Assembly: GCA_029204225.1 (NCBI GenBank)
Contig: CM055109.1
Span: 6,275,911-6,339,910 of the forward strand
Direction of reading: 5' to 3'
Source: Diphasiastrum complanatum
Taxonomy: Eukaryota > Streptophyta > Lycopodiopsida > Lycopodiales > Lycopodiaceae
Length of the DNA: 64,000 nucleotides
The notes beneath the pieces were generated by a model, which was given only the letters and a program-made list of their open reading frames with translations, searched no databases and had not been told where the DNA came from. Positions 19,601 to 28,919 of this stretch are shown here, piece by piece; position 1 is the stretch's first letter; every line of letters starts with the position of its first letter. A program made the position numbers and the translations under genes.

Positions 19601-22484
19601 TTAGTCGGTAAACAAGCTAAAAACCATTTAGATCAAGCCATCATCATACTACTAAAGGATTGTTAGATATTGTACATACAAATATTTGTGGCCCAATGCA
19701 GAATCCTTCACTGAAGGATGCAAAATATTTTCTAACTGTTATTGATGAATTTTTCAAAAAAATTATGGTGCATTTTACTAAGAAGAAATCAAAAGCTTTG
19801 TATTGCTTAAGAATCTTCAAGGAGTGTGCAGAGAAAGAATCTGGTAAGATGATCAAAGCCCTGAGGTCCGACAATGGTGGATAGTACATCTCTACTCAAT
19901 TTAAGGGAGTACTACGAGAGCCAAGGCATTGAACGACGATTTATCACTCCTTGTTCGCCTCAGTCTAGTGGCTTAGCCGAGAGGAAGAATCGTACCCTTG
20001 CCGACACATGCATCATTACCAAAGAGCTTCTAGGCTAAAGCTGTCTCCACTGCAGCTTACATCTACAACAGATGTTCGACAAAGGCCCTCTCAGGCAAAA
20101 CACCACATGAGATTTGGACAGGCTCTAAGCCTTCAATGAAGAACCTTCAAGTATTCAGATGCATCATCTACGCACAGATCTCGCAGGAGACGAGGAAGAA
20201 ATTTGACTTCCAAGGTCTCAAGACAATCCTTATCAGATATACTTCATCTAACAACACCTACAAGTTGTACGACCCTAAAACCCACTAGATCTTGTTCAAC
20301 TGGAATACAGTTTTTATCGAGGATCAATTCATCAACTTCAAAGGCAAATGTATTGTTCCAGGTGAACCTTCAACGCTTGCCGTCAATATGACAATCCAAG
20401 CCTCAAGCTCAAGCGTGCCCATATTCGATCCACTACACAACAGCGAGTCAGACAAAGATGTTATTTAAGTTTAAATTTATAATAGATAGATATATTTGTA
20501 GTGTTTAAAGATAGCTGGCGTCCTAAGCAAAATCATCCAAAAAAAAATTAATGTTTTTTAGGTCGTTTCACTTGGCACGTTGGTGTTCTATCTTTGAAGC
20601 TTGCAAAACTTTTTTTTTTTGCTTGTTATGGCACACGACATGCTATATGTTTAAAATCCACAAAAAAAAAAAAATCTTCCTGTTTTATTTAGCATGTCAA
20701 CATGTTATGTTTGGAGGCTGGAAAAAGTATGTCTTCATTTTTGTTAGTCTTCATTTTTTTGAAATAAAAAATTCGTATGCTACCACGCCGACATGCTAGC
20801 TTTTACAACTTCATAAATTTTTTCTCTTGTTCAAAATAAACCTATACTTAAAGACTAACAAAGTATTTTGTGATGGACCTATTTAAAATTTGATGGATAG
20901 TCAAATTTTTAATTATGCATCAAACCACAATTCTTGTTCATAGAGTTCATTTAGTGGCATCAAAAGAATAGCACACCATGTGCTACCATTTTGTTGGATC
21001 ATTGGTAGAAGAAACTCGCATAATACTTGTAGAATGTCAAAACCCTGCCCATTTTTGTGTACACTATGCAACTAGATTATTGTGATTTCATGTTATTTCT
21101 TGTATAGAAAATGCTAATGATTATTACCATGTAAATATGAACACTATTCTTTTCCATGAGAATTAATAGAATAAATATCCATTTCATTAGACTAGATCTC
21201 AAAATTGATTTGCCAACAAAATTGTAGCAACATAATCATGACTATGTTATGAAAGTTTGTATAGTATTATCAATGGATTTCTCATAACTTTGTCAAGTTA
21301 GATAGTTTCTTCTTAGTATAATTTATCTTTTCATTTTGTAGAATGTGATTGATTGATTGTATTTAATAGGTTCTAACGAATACAGAAATTCTCTATTTGC
21401 TAATATTTTGATGTTATTTGTTGGATGTCAAGCTCAATGTATAGTCGTGAACTACAAGAGGCGGAGGCTCTTTATGCCATCATGGGTGCTGCTATAGAAG
21501 CTGCACCTCAATTGTCACTTCAATCCATGATTTTTTTCCAAGTTGGCTCTATGTATAACTACTACTCATCACAAACTTGCACTCCATCTAGAGATAGATG
21601 GTGTGTTGTTGGAGGTACTATATCAGTGAAACCTTGGAAACCACCAACAATTGTGGTGGTTTCACTAATTAGTTCACTTTTGTCAGGAACATACAATGGG
21701 GGAAGAGCTATATGGTACCAAACATTACTCGCTGGATGTAGAATGAGTTACATACATGCATATATAGGAGGTACGTAAAAGTAACAAATCAAATTTCACA
21801 AATTTATCGTACTAACTTTATTTTAACCAAAAGTCCTATGCTTTTTTAGAAATAAATTGTTGGATATTCATTTATTGTGCAGGGCTTTATACATTTGCTG
21901 CTCTACTGCTAAGGTGCACAACCATTGCAGCGCTTGTGTTTGTTGGCAATAGCAACTATATCATTGTTGTAAACGGTAATAGTAGTTATAGTGGCCCACT
22001 AGATCTTAGATTTATTTCTATATTGATTGTGGGGTTTGCAGTTCCATCTGTCTTGTTTTGGGTGTTTTTGAGACCAAAAAAAATATCTTTGATTGGAAAT
22101 TCTTCTCTATTGTACTTTGGGGCAAGAATTATGCAATCATTAGCTTTTGGCTATGTAAGTCTCTTCTTAGGACCATTACATCCAATGGTTAGTGATGCTC
22201 GAGCAAGAAACAAGTTAAAAAATCATAAATTCTACATCCGACTACTCCTTTCGATGTCAATGCACATTTGCCTTGATGTCTTCACCCTATTAATAATTAC
22301 CACAAGCAATAATGTGGACTTTTGTGGTCCTACACTTGATAAGTTTACTTATATTGGACACTCACCACCACTCAGTGCAACTTTGACATGCACTCGATTT
22401 TTGACATTTGTCATAATAGGGGCTACTTTGAACATTCTATCCATGTTGATTTTTGTATTTTTTCTGAAAAGAGATATAAAATAG
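6614..22484 (+). CDS. XK-related (XKR-like) multi-pass membrane protein, three exons
   Basis: Joining 6614-7629, 21433-21770 and 21883-22484 gives 1956 bases: 651 residues plus a stop. Residues 1-235 are soluble and hold three tandem repeats. From residue 236 on, about eight or nine hydrophobic segments follow. XK-family hallmarks seen are an early Asp in a membrane helix (YLVDFVSTILVV, about 247-258), an LQLQRLISGLW segment (321-331), EAAPQLSLQ (361-369, compare ESAPQLxLQ in animal XKRs) and SLISSLLS (416-423). Animal XKR proteins include caspase-activated phospholipid scramblases of the plasma membrane; function here is inference. Both introns are GT-AG, and the split codons (AG|C, G|GG) restore the frame exactly. 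The start was chosen as the first in-frame ATG, in the context ACCATGATGG. No inactivating change was seen. The alternative is a different polytopic family with a convergent motif. Confidence 0.75.
8085..8265 (-). pseudogene. Decayed copia RNase H C-terminal fragment
   Basis: The reverse strand shows the sequence order typical of the copia RNase H end: an A..L.TKN.C.PR..K block, then HIEVHII, then a TADIF segment. Stops and small frameshifts interrupt it. Only about 60 codons remain. Confidence 0.45.
8270..9766. other. Intronic stretch with nothing recognisable
   Basis: Open frames here are under 100 codons and show no known domain on either strand. CATGTGCCATGTGG-like segments near 9170 and 9230 are a weak local duplication. 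Confidence 0.4.
9767..9965 (+). pseudogene. Unidentified coding fragment, helix-rich
   Basis: About 66 codons read like real protein: LLMSILQHLAAAHDIEKN, then LSSLAQPASKYLEMMAF. The segment has balanced composition and alternating amphipathic helices, as in HEAT/ARM-like proteins. The family is not recognised. It ends abruptly at the dispersed repeat starting near 9976, so it looks like an exon fragment carried into the intron. Confidence 0.35.
9976..10090 (+). repeat. Dispersed repeat copy B
   Basis: It matches about 745-830 in the same orientation: GCATGACTATGCCTATCA, a TAGTGATAGAAATCACG block, then GATTACGTAGCCAAAC. Copy B has about 25 extra bases in the middle. Confidence 0.55.
10100..11605 (-). 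mobile_element. 3' LTR of the - strand copia element (left edge not fixed)
   Basis: On the reverse strand a purine tract (AAGGGAGAA, 11606-11614) is followed by TGTTGG at 11605, just after the RNase H end at 11656, which is the normal start of a copia 3' LTR. The left end is a guess. Repeats of GCGAA and AAAATG(C/T)G occur at 11385-11470. Confidence 0.45.
11656..12700 (-). pseudogene. Copia reverse transcriptase C-terminal half and RNase H, inactivated
   Basis: Reading leftwards, LYVDDTLL at about 12600 is the RT catalytic box. A connection region and RNase H follow (SIIGSLMY, THWKALVRVMRYL, SWNSRKQSS). RNase H residues are damaged: the usual DADW reads YASW and the STAEAEY box reads STKLEY. 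An internal stop (TAG) lies just before YVDD, and the frame breaks near 12390. The element is non-functional. Confidence 0.8.
12720..13385. repeat. Insertion of about 660 bp inside the copia RT domain
   Basis: The RT box KTLYGLKQSARAW (ending near 13386, - strand) and YVDD (12600) are normally about 40 codons apart, but here 780 bp separate them. The extra DNA has a CT-rich patch, a CACACGTGTG palindrome at 13202-13211 and a telomere-like CCCTAAA motif at its right edge. No coding domain or clear target-site duplication was seen. Confidence 0.55.
13386..14203 (-). pseudogene. Copia integrase joined to an RT fragment by internal deletion
   Basis: From right to left: an integrase core (ICGPMQTPSL, then KALRSDNGGE at about 13880), the AVSTATYIQNRCPTKG box (about 13680) and the LRAFG box. 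The next segment is then already RT (DIYMVQLEGYN, KTLYGLKQ). The integrase C-terminus, linker and RT fingers are missing. Frameshifts occur near 13740 and 13560. Confidence 0.7.
14210..15224 (+). mobile_element. Chromovirus Pol 3' end with chromodomain, decayed
   Basis: 14913-15242 is one open frame. HPVYHVNLV is the typical gypsy integrase C-terminal box, and the chromodomain-like segment runs from SERVLRIRDKEMRN through LIRLVGQIEDNDLWERV. The chromodomain directs chromovirus integration to chromatin. The preceding 700 bp match the - strand copy at 42.7-43.4 kb but are full of stops. A polypurine tract (15213-15224) and LTR follow. Confidence 0.65.
15225..15600 (+). mobile_element. Chromovirus LTR, 5' part
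   Basis: TGTTACGTCCACG follows the polypurine tract directly, as at 2780. The sequence soon stops matching the family LTR. At about 15605 it abuts another LTR in the opposite orientation. Confidence 0.5.
15605..16082 (-). mobile_element. Chromovirus LTR, reverse orientation, near full length
   Basis: It matches the LTR at 42034-42524 along its length in the same orientation: the reverse strand begins TGTTATGGCCATATTCG, has CCTTGAGAGGACCC, a TATATA box near 15820 and a GGCTTGGGGGCTAGATCC block, and ends GGTCTTTATA. No pol lies beside it on the right, so it is a solo or truncated LTR. Confidence 0.7.
16490..17987 (+). mobile_element. Copia 5' LTR (left edge not fixed)
   Basis: It ends CCAGCA right before a perfect primer-binding site at 17988. 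It contains two CCGCT-N-AGCGAGACA blocks (16661-16680 and 16709-16728) and a GTTTCGTTTCGTTA block duplicated about 95 bp apart (17155-17175, 17240-17265). Parts at 17335-17510 match 40415-40500 and 39420-39510. The left end is uncertain; it could start as late as about 16970. Confidence 0.5.
17988..18000 (+). other. Retrotransposon primer-binding site (initiator Met tRNA)
   Basis: TGGTATCAGAGCA is the standard plant copia primer-binding site, complementary to the 3' end of initiator methionine tRNA. It lies directly after an LTR-like CA end and 220 bp before a gag start. Confidence 0.85.
18221..18720 (+). pseudogene. Copia gag, decayed
   Basis: ATG at 18221 opens MDFQGKASLIMDKLDGANC, a typical copia gag start. 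The gag core follows (LHLRKKFYSFKMANGDSL, then LLSSLPSSHDN). Stops occur at the expected W position near 18284, at 18601 and at 18706. Gag forms the particle that packages the element RNA. No intact zinc knuckle was found downstream. Confidence 0.7.
19067..20470 (+). pseudogene. Copia protease and integrase, decayed; RT and 3' LTR missing
   Basis: In order: protease with DSGSTQHM (about 19088), gag-pre-integrase LWHYRLGHLN (about 19482), integrase core NICGPMQNPSLKDAK (19683-19727) and KALRSDNGG (about 19855) followed by a TAG where the conserved Glu is expected, then GLAERKNRTL (about 19972). Several frameshifts separate these blocks. The sequence ends near 20470 before any RT, so the element is 3'-truncated. 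Confidence 0.75.
20471..21432. other. Unassigned end of intron 1
   Basis: AT-rich, with poly-T and poly-A tracts near 20610 and 20664. GCATGTCAACATGTTA-like and GCCGACATGCTAGC-like segments recur weakly. No coding signal was seen before the exon 2 acceptor. Confidence 0.4.
21433..21770 (+). CDS. XK-like gene, exon 2 (core XK motif)
   Basis: It encodes residues 339-452 in part. The first base completes the AG|C codon from exon 1. It holds EAAPQLSLQ, the most diagnostic XK-family segment, and SLISSLLS. The donor GAG|GTACGT leaves one base (phase 1). A second GT at 21775 is weaker and would not fit exon 3 phase. Confidence 0.75.
21771..21882 (+). other. Intron 2 of the XK-like gene, 112 bp
   Basis: Donor GTACGT; acceptor TTTATTGTGCAG| with a T-rich tract. 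It contains in-frame stops (TAA at 21776). Its size is typical for a short plant intron. Confidence 0.75.
21883..22484 (+). CDS. XK-like gene, exon 3 (last membrane segments)
   Basis: GG completes the Gly codon from exon 2. Residues 453-651 hold hydrophobic segments at about 453-472, 495-514, 526-547, 568-591 and 624-646, then a short basic tail (KRDIK) and TAG at 22482-22484. Cytosolic-looking basic loops (RARNKLKNHK) separate segments. No frameshift or stop interrupts 602 bases. Confidence 0.75.
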
Positions 22485-22631
22485 TCAATTTCATGATGTA
22501 CTTGAATCCATGTAATATATATTTTGAGGTGCTAACCATACATTGCACAAAGGCTCCACAAAGGCTCAACACTCATAAGGTTGGGATTGGATTTCAAAGA
22601 TCCCATGATAAAAAGTTCATCCAAGACTTGG

Positions 22632-22799
22632 TTATTTTAAGAGACATAGCGCAAATTGATGTCATTATTAGTAAACAAGTTTTTCTAGTGCAATGTAGTG
22701 GAGCAACAAATTTTCATTTTAAGAAACATAGCACAAATGTGATGTCATTATTAGTAAACAAGTTTTTCTAGTGCAATGTTAGTGGAGCAACAAATTTTA
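22632..22799 (+). repeat. 83-bp imperfect tandem duplication, likely in the 3' UTR
   Basis: GATGTCATTATTAGTAAACA occurs at 22658 and again at 22741. The match continues on both sides (TTTAAGA.ACATAGC.CAAAT before; TTTTTCTAGTGCAATG and GGAGCAACAAATTTT after). Confidence 0.85.
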
Positions 22800-24393
22800 G
22801 CATGCTAAAAAGTAGCACATTTTTGTTGCATAGGCAAGGTTCAATGTACATGTGTTTGTTTAGTTATCTTACGAAGTCAAATTTGGCATGCATATAATCT
22901 TGGCATTCAAATGTGCTCAACTGCACAAGCTCAATTGCACAACAATGGAATAATATGTGATTGATTGTTGGGTATGATTATATATTATTGACTTGATGTA
23001 GATTTCTTACTGTCATTGTAGTAATTTATTATTCCAAACCTTTTCTTAAAGACATTAGTAATCTATTATATTACATAGTTTGTGATCATGGATGCATTTC
23101 AATCTCAAAATGAGATATAAATTTTGTGAAGAAACATAATCATATAGAATGAATGGGCACTAAAGAATAATATTTCCATACAAATTTCACATCAAGATTG
23201 AGGTACACAACATGCAACTTGTTCATGTAAATCAAAACTCATTTCTATTACAAATACATCTCTTTGACTTTGAGTATTCTATATTTGCTAATTAGAATTC
23301 AAAATCTTTTAACTACTATCTCCTTTGAATTATTTTTCTTCATTTTGATAAATTTTTTAAGAAGTATAATGGGCTTGCAAATTTTTTATAGCACTCACAA
23401 CTTAATAAGTGTAAGAGCCTCCATTAGTCAAGCTTGAGAAACAAAAAATATTCATGGCCCTATTAGTTTACTCAAGGTTTGTCACCATGGTTAAATAAAA
23501 AATAGAATCTCATTCATGCAACTTGGATGATTTTTTTGGCTCACAATCTAGTTCATGTCTCAACCATTAATGTCTCACATGGATTGCACATGTTATCTAA
23601 TATAGATACAACCTAGGAGATAATTCCATAAGTGTGCATGAAATAATGGATCTACAAGCATGGCCACTCTATATATCCAATGCATAATCTCCAGTTCTAC
23701 ATTCTAGCTCTACTCAAGTTTTATGAATAATGACATAGTTATCCAATGATGCAACATACTTCCTCTCCTAAAACATTTCATCCTAGAAAATAAAATTGAA
23801 AAATTCTCTTTTTTCCCATGTATTCTAAATATCTAAATAATCACACTATAGAAATTTCATTTTTAGCTCATTGTTAAATACTTTTCTGGTTGCTAACCTC
23901 AGGTGTAGCAAGGTGAAAACTCAAGCAACAAGGTTATTGCCATTACATTGCATTGGATGTGTCACTCATTTTTCCCTCACATCTCCTAAGAAGCGATGTG
24001 GTAGGCATCATTGACACATAATCAAAAGCCGTGTAGGGGTTTCATCCACTGAAAACCTAGATGGAGACTTGGCCGCCATCTTAGGTGTGTAAGTAATGCT
24101 AATACAACAAGATGAAGTGCCCTCACGGTGCATTGGTGTTGCTACTAAGAGATAGTCAATTGCTCTTATACTTTAACCTCTAATTTAGTGTTTTCTGAAG
24201 TCTCAAAATTTTCAAATTAGATGCCCTAAACAAAGATTAGCCTTTTCTCAAAAGTAGGTGTATGTCCTCCTCCATTCTAAACTTTTCTTAATCAAGGTCT
24301 CCTATTTAGTGCAACATCTATTAGTGCCACCTCTACATTGCAAAATAATTTTTTCCCTTTAAGCAAGAAGTTGTCCATTCTATGTATATGTAT
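22800..24393. other. Unassigned stretch downstream of the XK-like gene
   Basis: AT-rich with no convincing frame on either strand. No retroelement domain was recognised. It may hold the transcript end, but no clean AATAAA near the stop was seen. Confidence 0.4.
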
Positions 24394-24397
24394 ATAC

Positions 24398-24479
<82 letters not shown>
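24394..24479. repeat. (TA)n microsatellite with CATA leader
   Basis: A few CATA units run into an unbroken TA run of about 35 units (24410-24479). Open frames across it (repeating Ile-Tyr) are artefacts. Confidence 0.95.
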
Positions 24480-24483
<4 letters not shown>

Positions 24484-24557
24484 GAGAGAATGTAAGGTGC
24501 TGCTAGCCCAGTCTAATCTCCCTATGTCACACCTAAGACCAACTCTTTGTTTATCCA

Positions 24558-25203
24558 TACATAAAATACATTATGCACACACATACAAGCTTATATTGAC
24601 CACACTACACGAGCACACACATATACACAAGCACACACACATACACACATACATATACATACACACATACACCACACTACACAAGCACACACAGATACAC
24701 ACATACACATACATACATATATATGTATAGATACACACACATACTAAAACATACACATACACATACATATATATACATACACGTACACAAACATACAATA
24801 CACATACACATATACATACACATACATATATATACACACATACACATACACATGCACATACATATACACATACATACACATACACATATACATACATACA
24901 CACATACACATACCACATACATACACATACATATACATATAAATGTACATTCACATACATACACATACATATGCACATACATACACATACAAGTACATGT
25001 ACATACACATACACCTAGACATACATACATATACATACAAATACACGTACACGTACACATACATATACATACACATACACTTACACTTAGGCATATACAT
25101 ATATATACATACACATACACATACTTACATAAACATACACATACTCACATACACATATGCATACATGCCAATACACTCACACATACACACATAGACATAC
25201 ACA
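24558..25203. repeat. CA-rich microsatellite of ACACAT/ACAT units, about 640 bp
   Basis: Irregular mixtures of (CA)n, CATACA and ACACAT continue throughout. Long frames stay open on both strands only because the repeat lacks stops. It may have grown from the adjoining TA/CATA tract. Confidence 0.95.
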
Positions 25204-25204
25204 C

Positions 25205-25620
25205 AAGATCCCAAGTATGATTCTCAATAAGATCATACTCTACTTGCATAGCATCCATCCAACTTTTAGACTTACAAGCATCTTCATAGCATGTTGGCTC
25301 ATCTAACATTGAAGTAAGAAAGGTGTAAGATGTGAAAGATGATGAGCCTTCCCTTTGATAACCTTGACCATCATAGGTGAGCCTCAATGGCTAGGACTTG
25401 CCCTTGTAGATCTTCTTGGAGTTCTTGGAGTTCTTGCATCTTGAGGTGGATCCTCAAGTTCTTCTTCACTAGGAAGCTCCTCCTCCATCCTAGCATGATC
25501 CTTGGCATCAAGATGATTAGTAGCATTATCATCCAAATCACAAGCATGTCCTTCATCAAAAATAACATCCCTACTCACTATCACCTTGCTAGTGATGGGA
25601 TTGAAGACTCACCAACATTA
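25205..25620 (-). pseudogene. Copia Pol fragment: integrase-RT linker and RT start
   Basis: Right to left: VSRDVIFDEGH (linker start), an acidic/proline stretch, then the RT entry box with W.DAMQVEYDLIENHTWDLV (about 25211-25270). It stops at the CA microsatellite. A second frame is needed for the linker, so it is frameshifted. Confidence 0.7.
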
Positions 25621-25809
25621 CTGACATACGAAACTGACATGCTTGCTGACTGAATTCAATGTTCAGAGTTTGTTATCAAATAAGGTGTAAATATAGATTC
25701 CAGCAAAGCTTCCTTGCAGACCGCTTCCAAACTACATCTGTTTGTTGTGTGACACGAGCTATGCCACAACTTCCACCTAAGAGAATGCAAGACCTTCAAG
25801 TTGGGATAG

Positions 25810-26288
25810 TGTCATGCCCACGACTGGTCTCGGACAGCGTATCCACGCTAGAGATCAGTAGACCGACAACCTGTAAGTTAATTATGATTATAAGGGGGTT
25901 TGGGGCCCTTATGTGCATAAGGTCATAATTAATGGCTGTAGGCCTAAACTCATGATGGTGGATTGGTATGGGTCTATCAGTGAGTCATTGAGGAACTGGA
26001 TGACATGGCCCAGATAGGCTGCAGAGGTGTCCAGTGAGGTGTCACAATGCACTACTAGTGATGCATGGGCCAAGGAGGGTATAAGTATATCTATTGGGCT
26101 CTCACTAGTGTGTCTTTGATTATGAGACTGGTAGCCATATCATTCCTCTTTGAGATTGATCCATAGCTTGGGGGCTAGATCTGTTCGATTTAGGATTGGT
26201 TGGGTTGGTGGTTTGTCCACCATCCGTTCCCTTTGTAGTTGCTTGTTTTGACATGCTTCGAAAAGGATCTTGGTTTAGGACTTTATAT
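25810..26288 (+). mobile_element. LTR with following primer site (5' or solo LTR)
   Basis: TGTCATGCCCACGAC begins after a purine-rich AAGTTGGGATAG. Near its 3' end the family block GCTTGGGGGCTAGAT..AGGATTGGTTGGGT matches the LTRs at 36.8-37.2, 15.6-16.1 and 42.0-42.5 kb. A primer-binding site follows. No gag was found downstream. Confidence 0.65.
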
Positions 26289-26301
26289 TGGTATCAGAGC
26301 C
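26289..26301 (+). other. Retrotransposon primer-binding site (initiator Met tRNA)
   Basis: TGGTATCAGAGCC directly follows the LTR ending near 26288. About 575 bp of non-coding leader-like sequence follows and is cut off by the copia LTR at 26878. Confidence 0.85.
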
Positions 26302-26877
26302 AATCTAAGTAGGTTTTGCCATCAAAAGTGCCTGTGAAGGAATCTCAACATTTTTTGAGAAATTGGTGGAGTAGGCAACAAAGAGAGAGAATTTCATATT
26401 GCTCTTCCTGTTGATTTCTTTTTTTGAAGTGTAATCAGCTGTGTGGTATGTGCACTACCAGGTATACAATCGGTTCGATTATTAAGCACTTCAAATTGGT
26501 TTTTGGAAGCAATTCCAATTTTTAATTCCTTTATATTGTCGATTATTTTGCTATGAGCACTTTTGTGAAAGCAACGGTTTCAATTTGAGGCTATGCTGAT
26601 TTTATGTTATGGCTTCTTGTTCTTCACATAACTGTGGTTTATGTGTTTAGAATTGGCTGTCTTTTGCTTTTGTGATGGAGGGATTTGGCTTAAGTCCAAG
26701 AAAGTAGGAAAAGACGTTCAATAAGACTAATTTCTTGTGTAAAGTGTTGGTGGCTTTTTATAGGATTTGCATGGTGGTTTCTTATGATTCACAGGCTCAT
26801 GTTGGAGTTTTTAGCAAATAACAATGTTTTGCAAGCTAGTGTGAATTAGTAAAGCAATTTTATGATGGTATAATTAC

Positions 26878-27148
26878 TTAGAATTTGCTTTGCAAAGGAA
26901 CACAGATCATACTACATAGTAACACAGACAAGAAACACTCTCCACAACAAGCTCACATAACAATTGTATTTCTCAAAATGAAATTACACTGTACATATAG
27001 TTATTCACTCAGGCAACCCATGCATGACCCAGGTTGCCGTTGGCAGGACGCGTGTCCCGTCAACTTGCATCGTGACGAGGCCAACTAATCCTTATCAATT
27101 GATAGGACCCACAGTACAGTAGCACATTGATTTTACTTTAATTCTAAC
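26878..27148 (-). mobile_element. 3' LTR of the 27-31 kb copia element
   Basis: On the reverse strand the LTR opens GTTAGAATT after a polypurine tract (AAGGGGGAGA, about 27149-27158) and closes AATTCTAA, a short inverted terminal repeat typical of copia LTRs. At about 270 bp it is compact. No matching 5' LTR was found to the right of gag. Confidence 0.65.
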
Positions 27149-27175
27149 TCTCCCCCTTAAAGTAGAGTCTACATT

Positions 27176-27979
27176 TTATACAGTCATATACATAGCTTTA
27201 AGTACAGAAAGCTTTGATCTAAACTTATGAAACTTTTCTCTAACAAGTGACTTAGTGAAAATATTAGCTAGTTGTTCTTCTGTGCTACAATGAACAACAT
27301 GAATTTCATGACTCAGTAGCCTCTCACATATAAAGTGATACTGAATCTCAATGTGTTTGGTTCTCGCATAAAACACTGGATTCTTTGCTAGCTGAATGCC
27401 ACTCTGACTGTCACTATGTAATGTCGTGGGATTTTTCTACTTCATGCCAACTTCTTCCAAGATTTGTCTCAACCATATAGCTTCCTATGCTGCACTACAC
27501 ATTGCCTTATACTCTGCTTCTGTGCTGGATAGAGCAATTGTACTTTGCTTCTTACTAGACCAGGAAAAGCAACTACCACAAAACTGGAATACATATCCTG
27601 TGGTGGATCTACGATCATCATAGTTACCTCCCCAATCCACATCCACATAGCCACACAACTCAGCTAAACCATCATGCTTCCTATAAATCAAGCCATACTC
27701 TGAAGTGCCTTTCACATAATGCAAAATGCGTTTAGCTGCCTTCCAATGTGTTTCCATAGGTGCTGCCATAAACTGACTTACAATGCCAACAACATAGCAT
27801 ATATCTGGTCTAGTCGTGGTAAGGTAGATCAAGCTCCCTACTAATTCTCTATATAGCGTAGCATCAAATGACTGTGACTCATCAAGCTTAGAAAGCTTTT
27901 TACCTGGTTCAATAGGAGTATTCACTGGTTTGCAATCCTGCAACCTAAACCTGTGCAGCAACTCTTTGACATACTTCAC
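27176..27979 (-). pseudogene. Copia RNase H and connection domain
   Basis: Two blocks on the reverse strand. 27485-27979 has GSLIYLTTTRPDICYVVG, THWKAAKRIL, the catalytic DVDWGG and STEAEYKAM. 27176-27376 has RTKHIEIQYHFI and LANIFTKSL and the Pol C-terminus. A TAG near 27440 and a frame change separate them. RNase H residues look retained. Confidence 0.8.
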
Positions 27980-28873
27980 CTATGTTAAACCCACTTCGTG
28001 TCCTTTTTTCCACACCTCTACTCCAAGGCAATAATGCATCAAGCTGAGATCCGTCATCTCGAATTGTTCCATGAGATCTTTCTTGACCATATCTATCATC
28101 TCTTAATTATTTCCCGTAATGATCAAGTCATCAACATAAAGAGCAATCAAAGCAACCATACCATCAAAGCATAAGACATATAGATTTGGATCAAAGTGTG
28201 TTCTCACCATCCCCTTTGAACAAAATTAGGCATCAATCCTGCTATACCATGCACGTGGTGCCTGTTTAAGACCATAAAGCACTTTCTTCAAGTGACATAC
28301 TTTATTTTCCTGTCCCTTCGCTACAAAGCCTTCAGGTTGATCCATGAACACCTCTTCTTTTAACTCACCATTTAGAAGGCCAACCAAAATGTGAAGCTAA
28401 AGCAACAAGTAGACGTAGAGTATTCCACTTACATACCGATGCAAAGGTCTCCTCATAGTCGATGACTTTACTTTGTGCATACCCTTTGATCACTAATCTT
28501 GCCTTGTGCTTTGCTATACTTCCATCTGCATGGTACTTAGTCCTATATACCCATTTGCAACCAATGGGTTTCTTGCCAACTGGTAGTTCTATTGAGTCCC
28601 ATGTCCTATGCTTAGCAATTCCATCTCATCTCCCATGGCCTTGACCCAAATGTCATCATCCTTCTCTTCACCATCAATCAAAGATTCTTTACTTTGAATA
28701 ATGTTAGATAAGAGAGTATAATTTGCTTCATACCTTTCAGGTTGTGTCTTCTCTCTTGTTGATCTTCGTAGCTCTCCCTGGCTAGATGATCCTAGAAAGT
28801 CATCCATTGTCAGGTGATTGGCTACTTGGTGAAAATGTATCCCATGGTACATCCTTCTCCTTGCGTTTGTCAC
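27980..28873 (-). pseudogene. Copia reverse transcriptase, broken by stops
   Basis: The reverse strand carries the RT entry (WVKAMGDEMELL, about 28620), an LYGLKQAPRAWY-type region near 28250-28275 and a catalytic-loop region near 28130. Several stops and frame changes interrupt it. Upstream residues (STREKTQPERY) are the usual linker before RT. Confidence 0.65.
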
Positions 28874-28919
28874 CTACAACTTCAATCTTTCTTGTACCAA
28901 AAGGTTTGTCTCTACCTCT

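Larger units (their letters stand above)
7630..21432 (+). other. Intron 1 of the XK-like gene, 13.8 kb, filled with retroelements
   Basis: The donor GTACTA (7630) and acceptor GTCAAG| (21432) are both acceptable plant sites, and they leave phase-2 ends that join into AGC (Ser). Inside lie copia fragments on both strands, chromovirus 3' ends, LTRs in opposite orientations and an unidentified coding fragment, listed separately. The pyrimidine tract at the acceptor is weak. Confidence 0.65.

Noticed and set aside
22388-22771. 127-codon + frame at the end of the XK-like gene
   Set aside because: It overlaps exon 3 in another frame and runs into a duplicated non-coding segment.
24338-25220. Overlapping long frames on both strands rich in Tyr/Ile/His/Thr or Val/Cys/Met
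   Set aside because: They come from the CA/TA microsatellite, which lacks stop codons in every frame; no protein signal.
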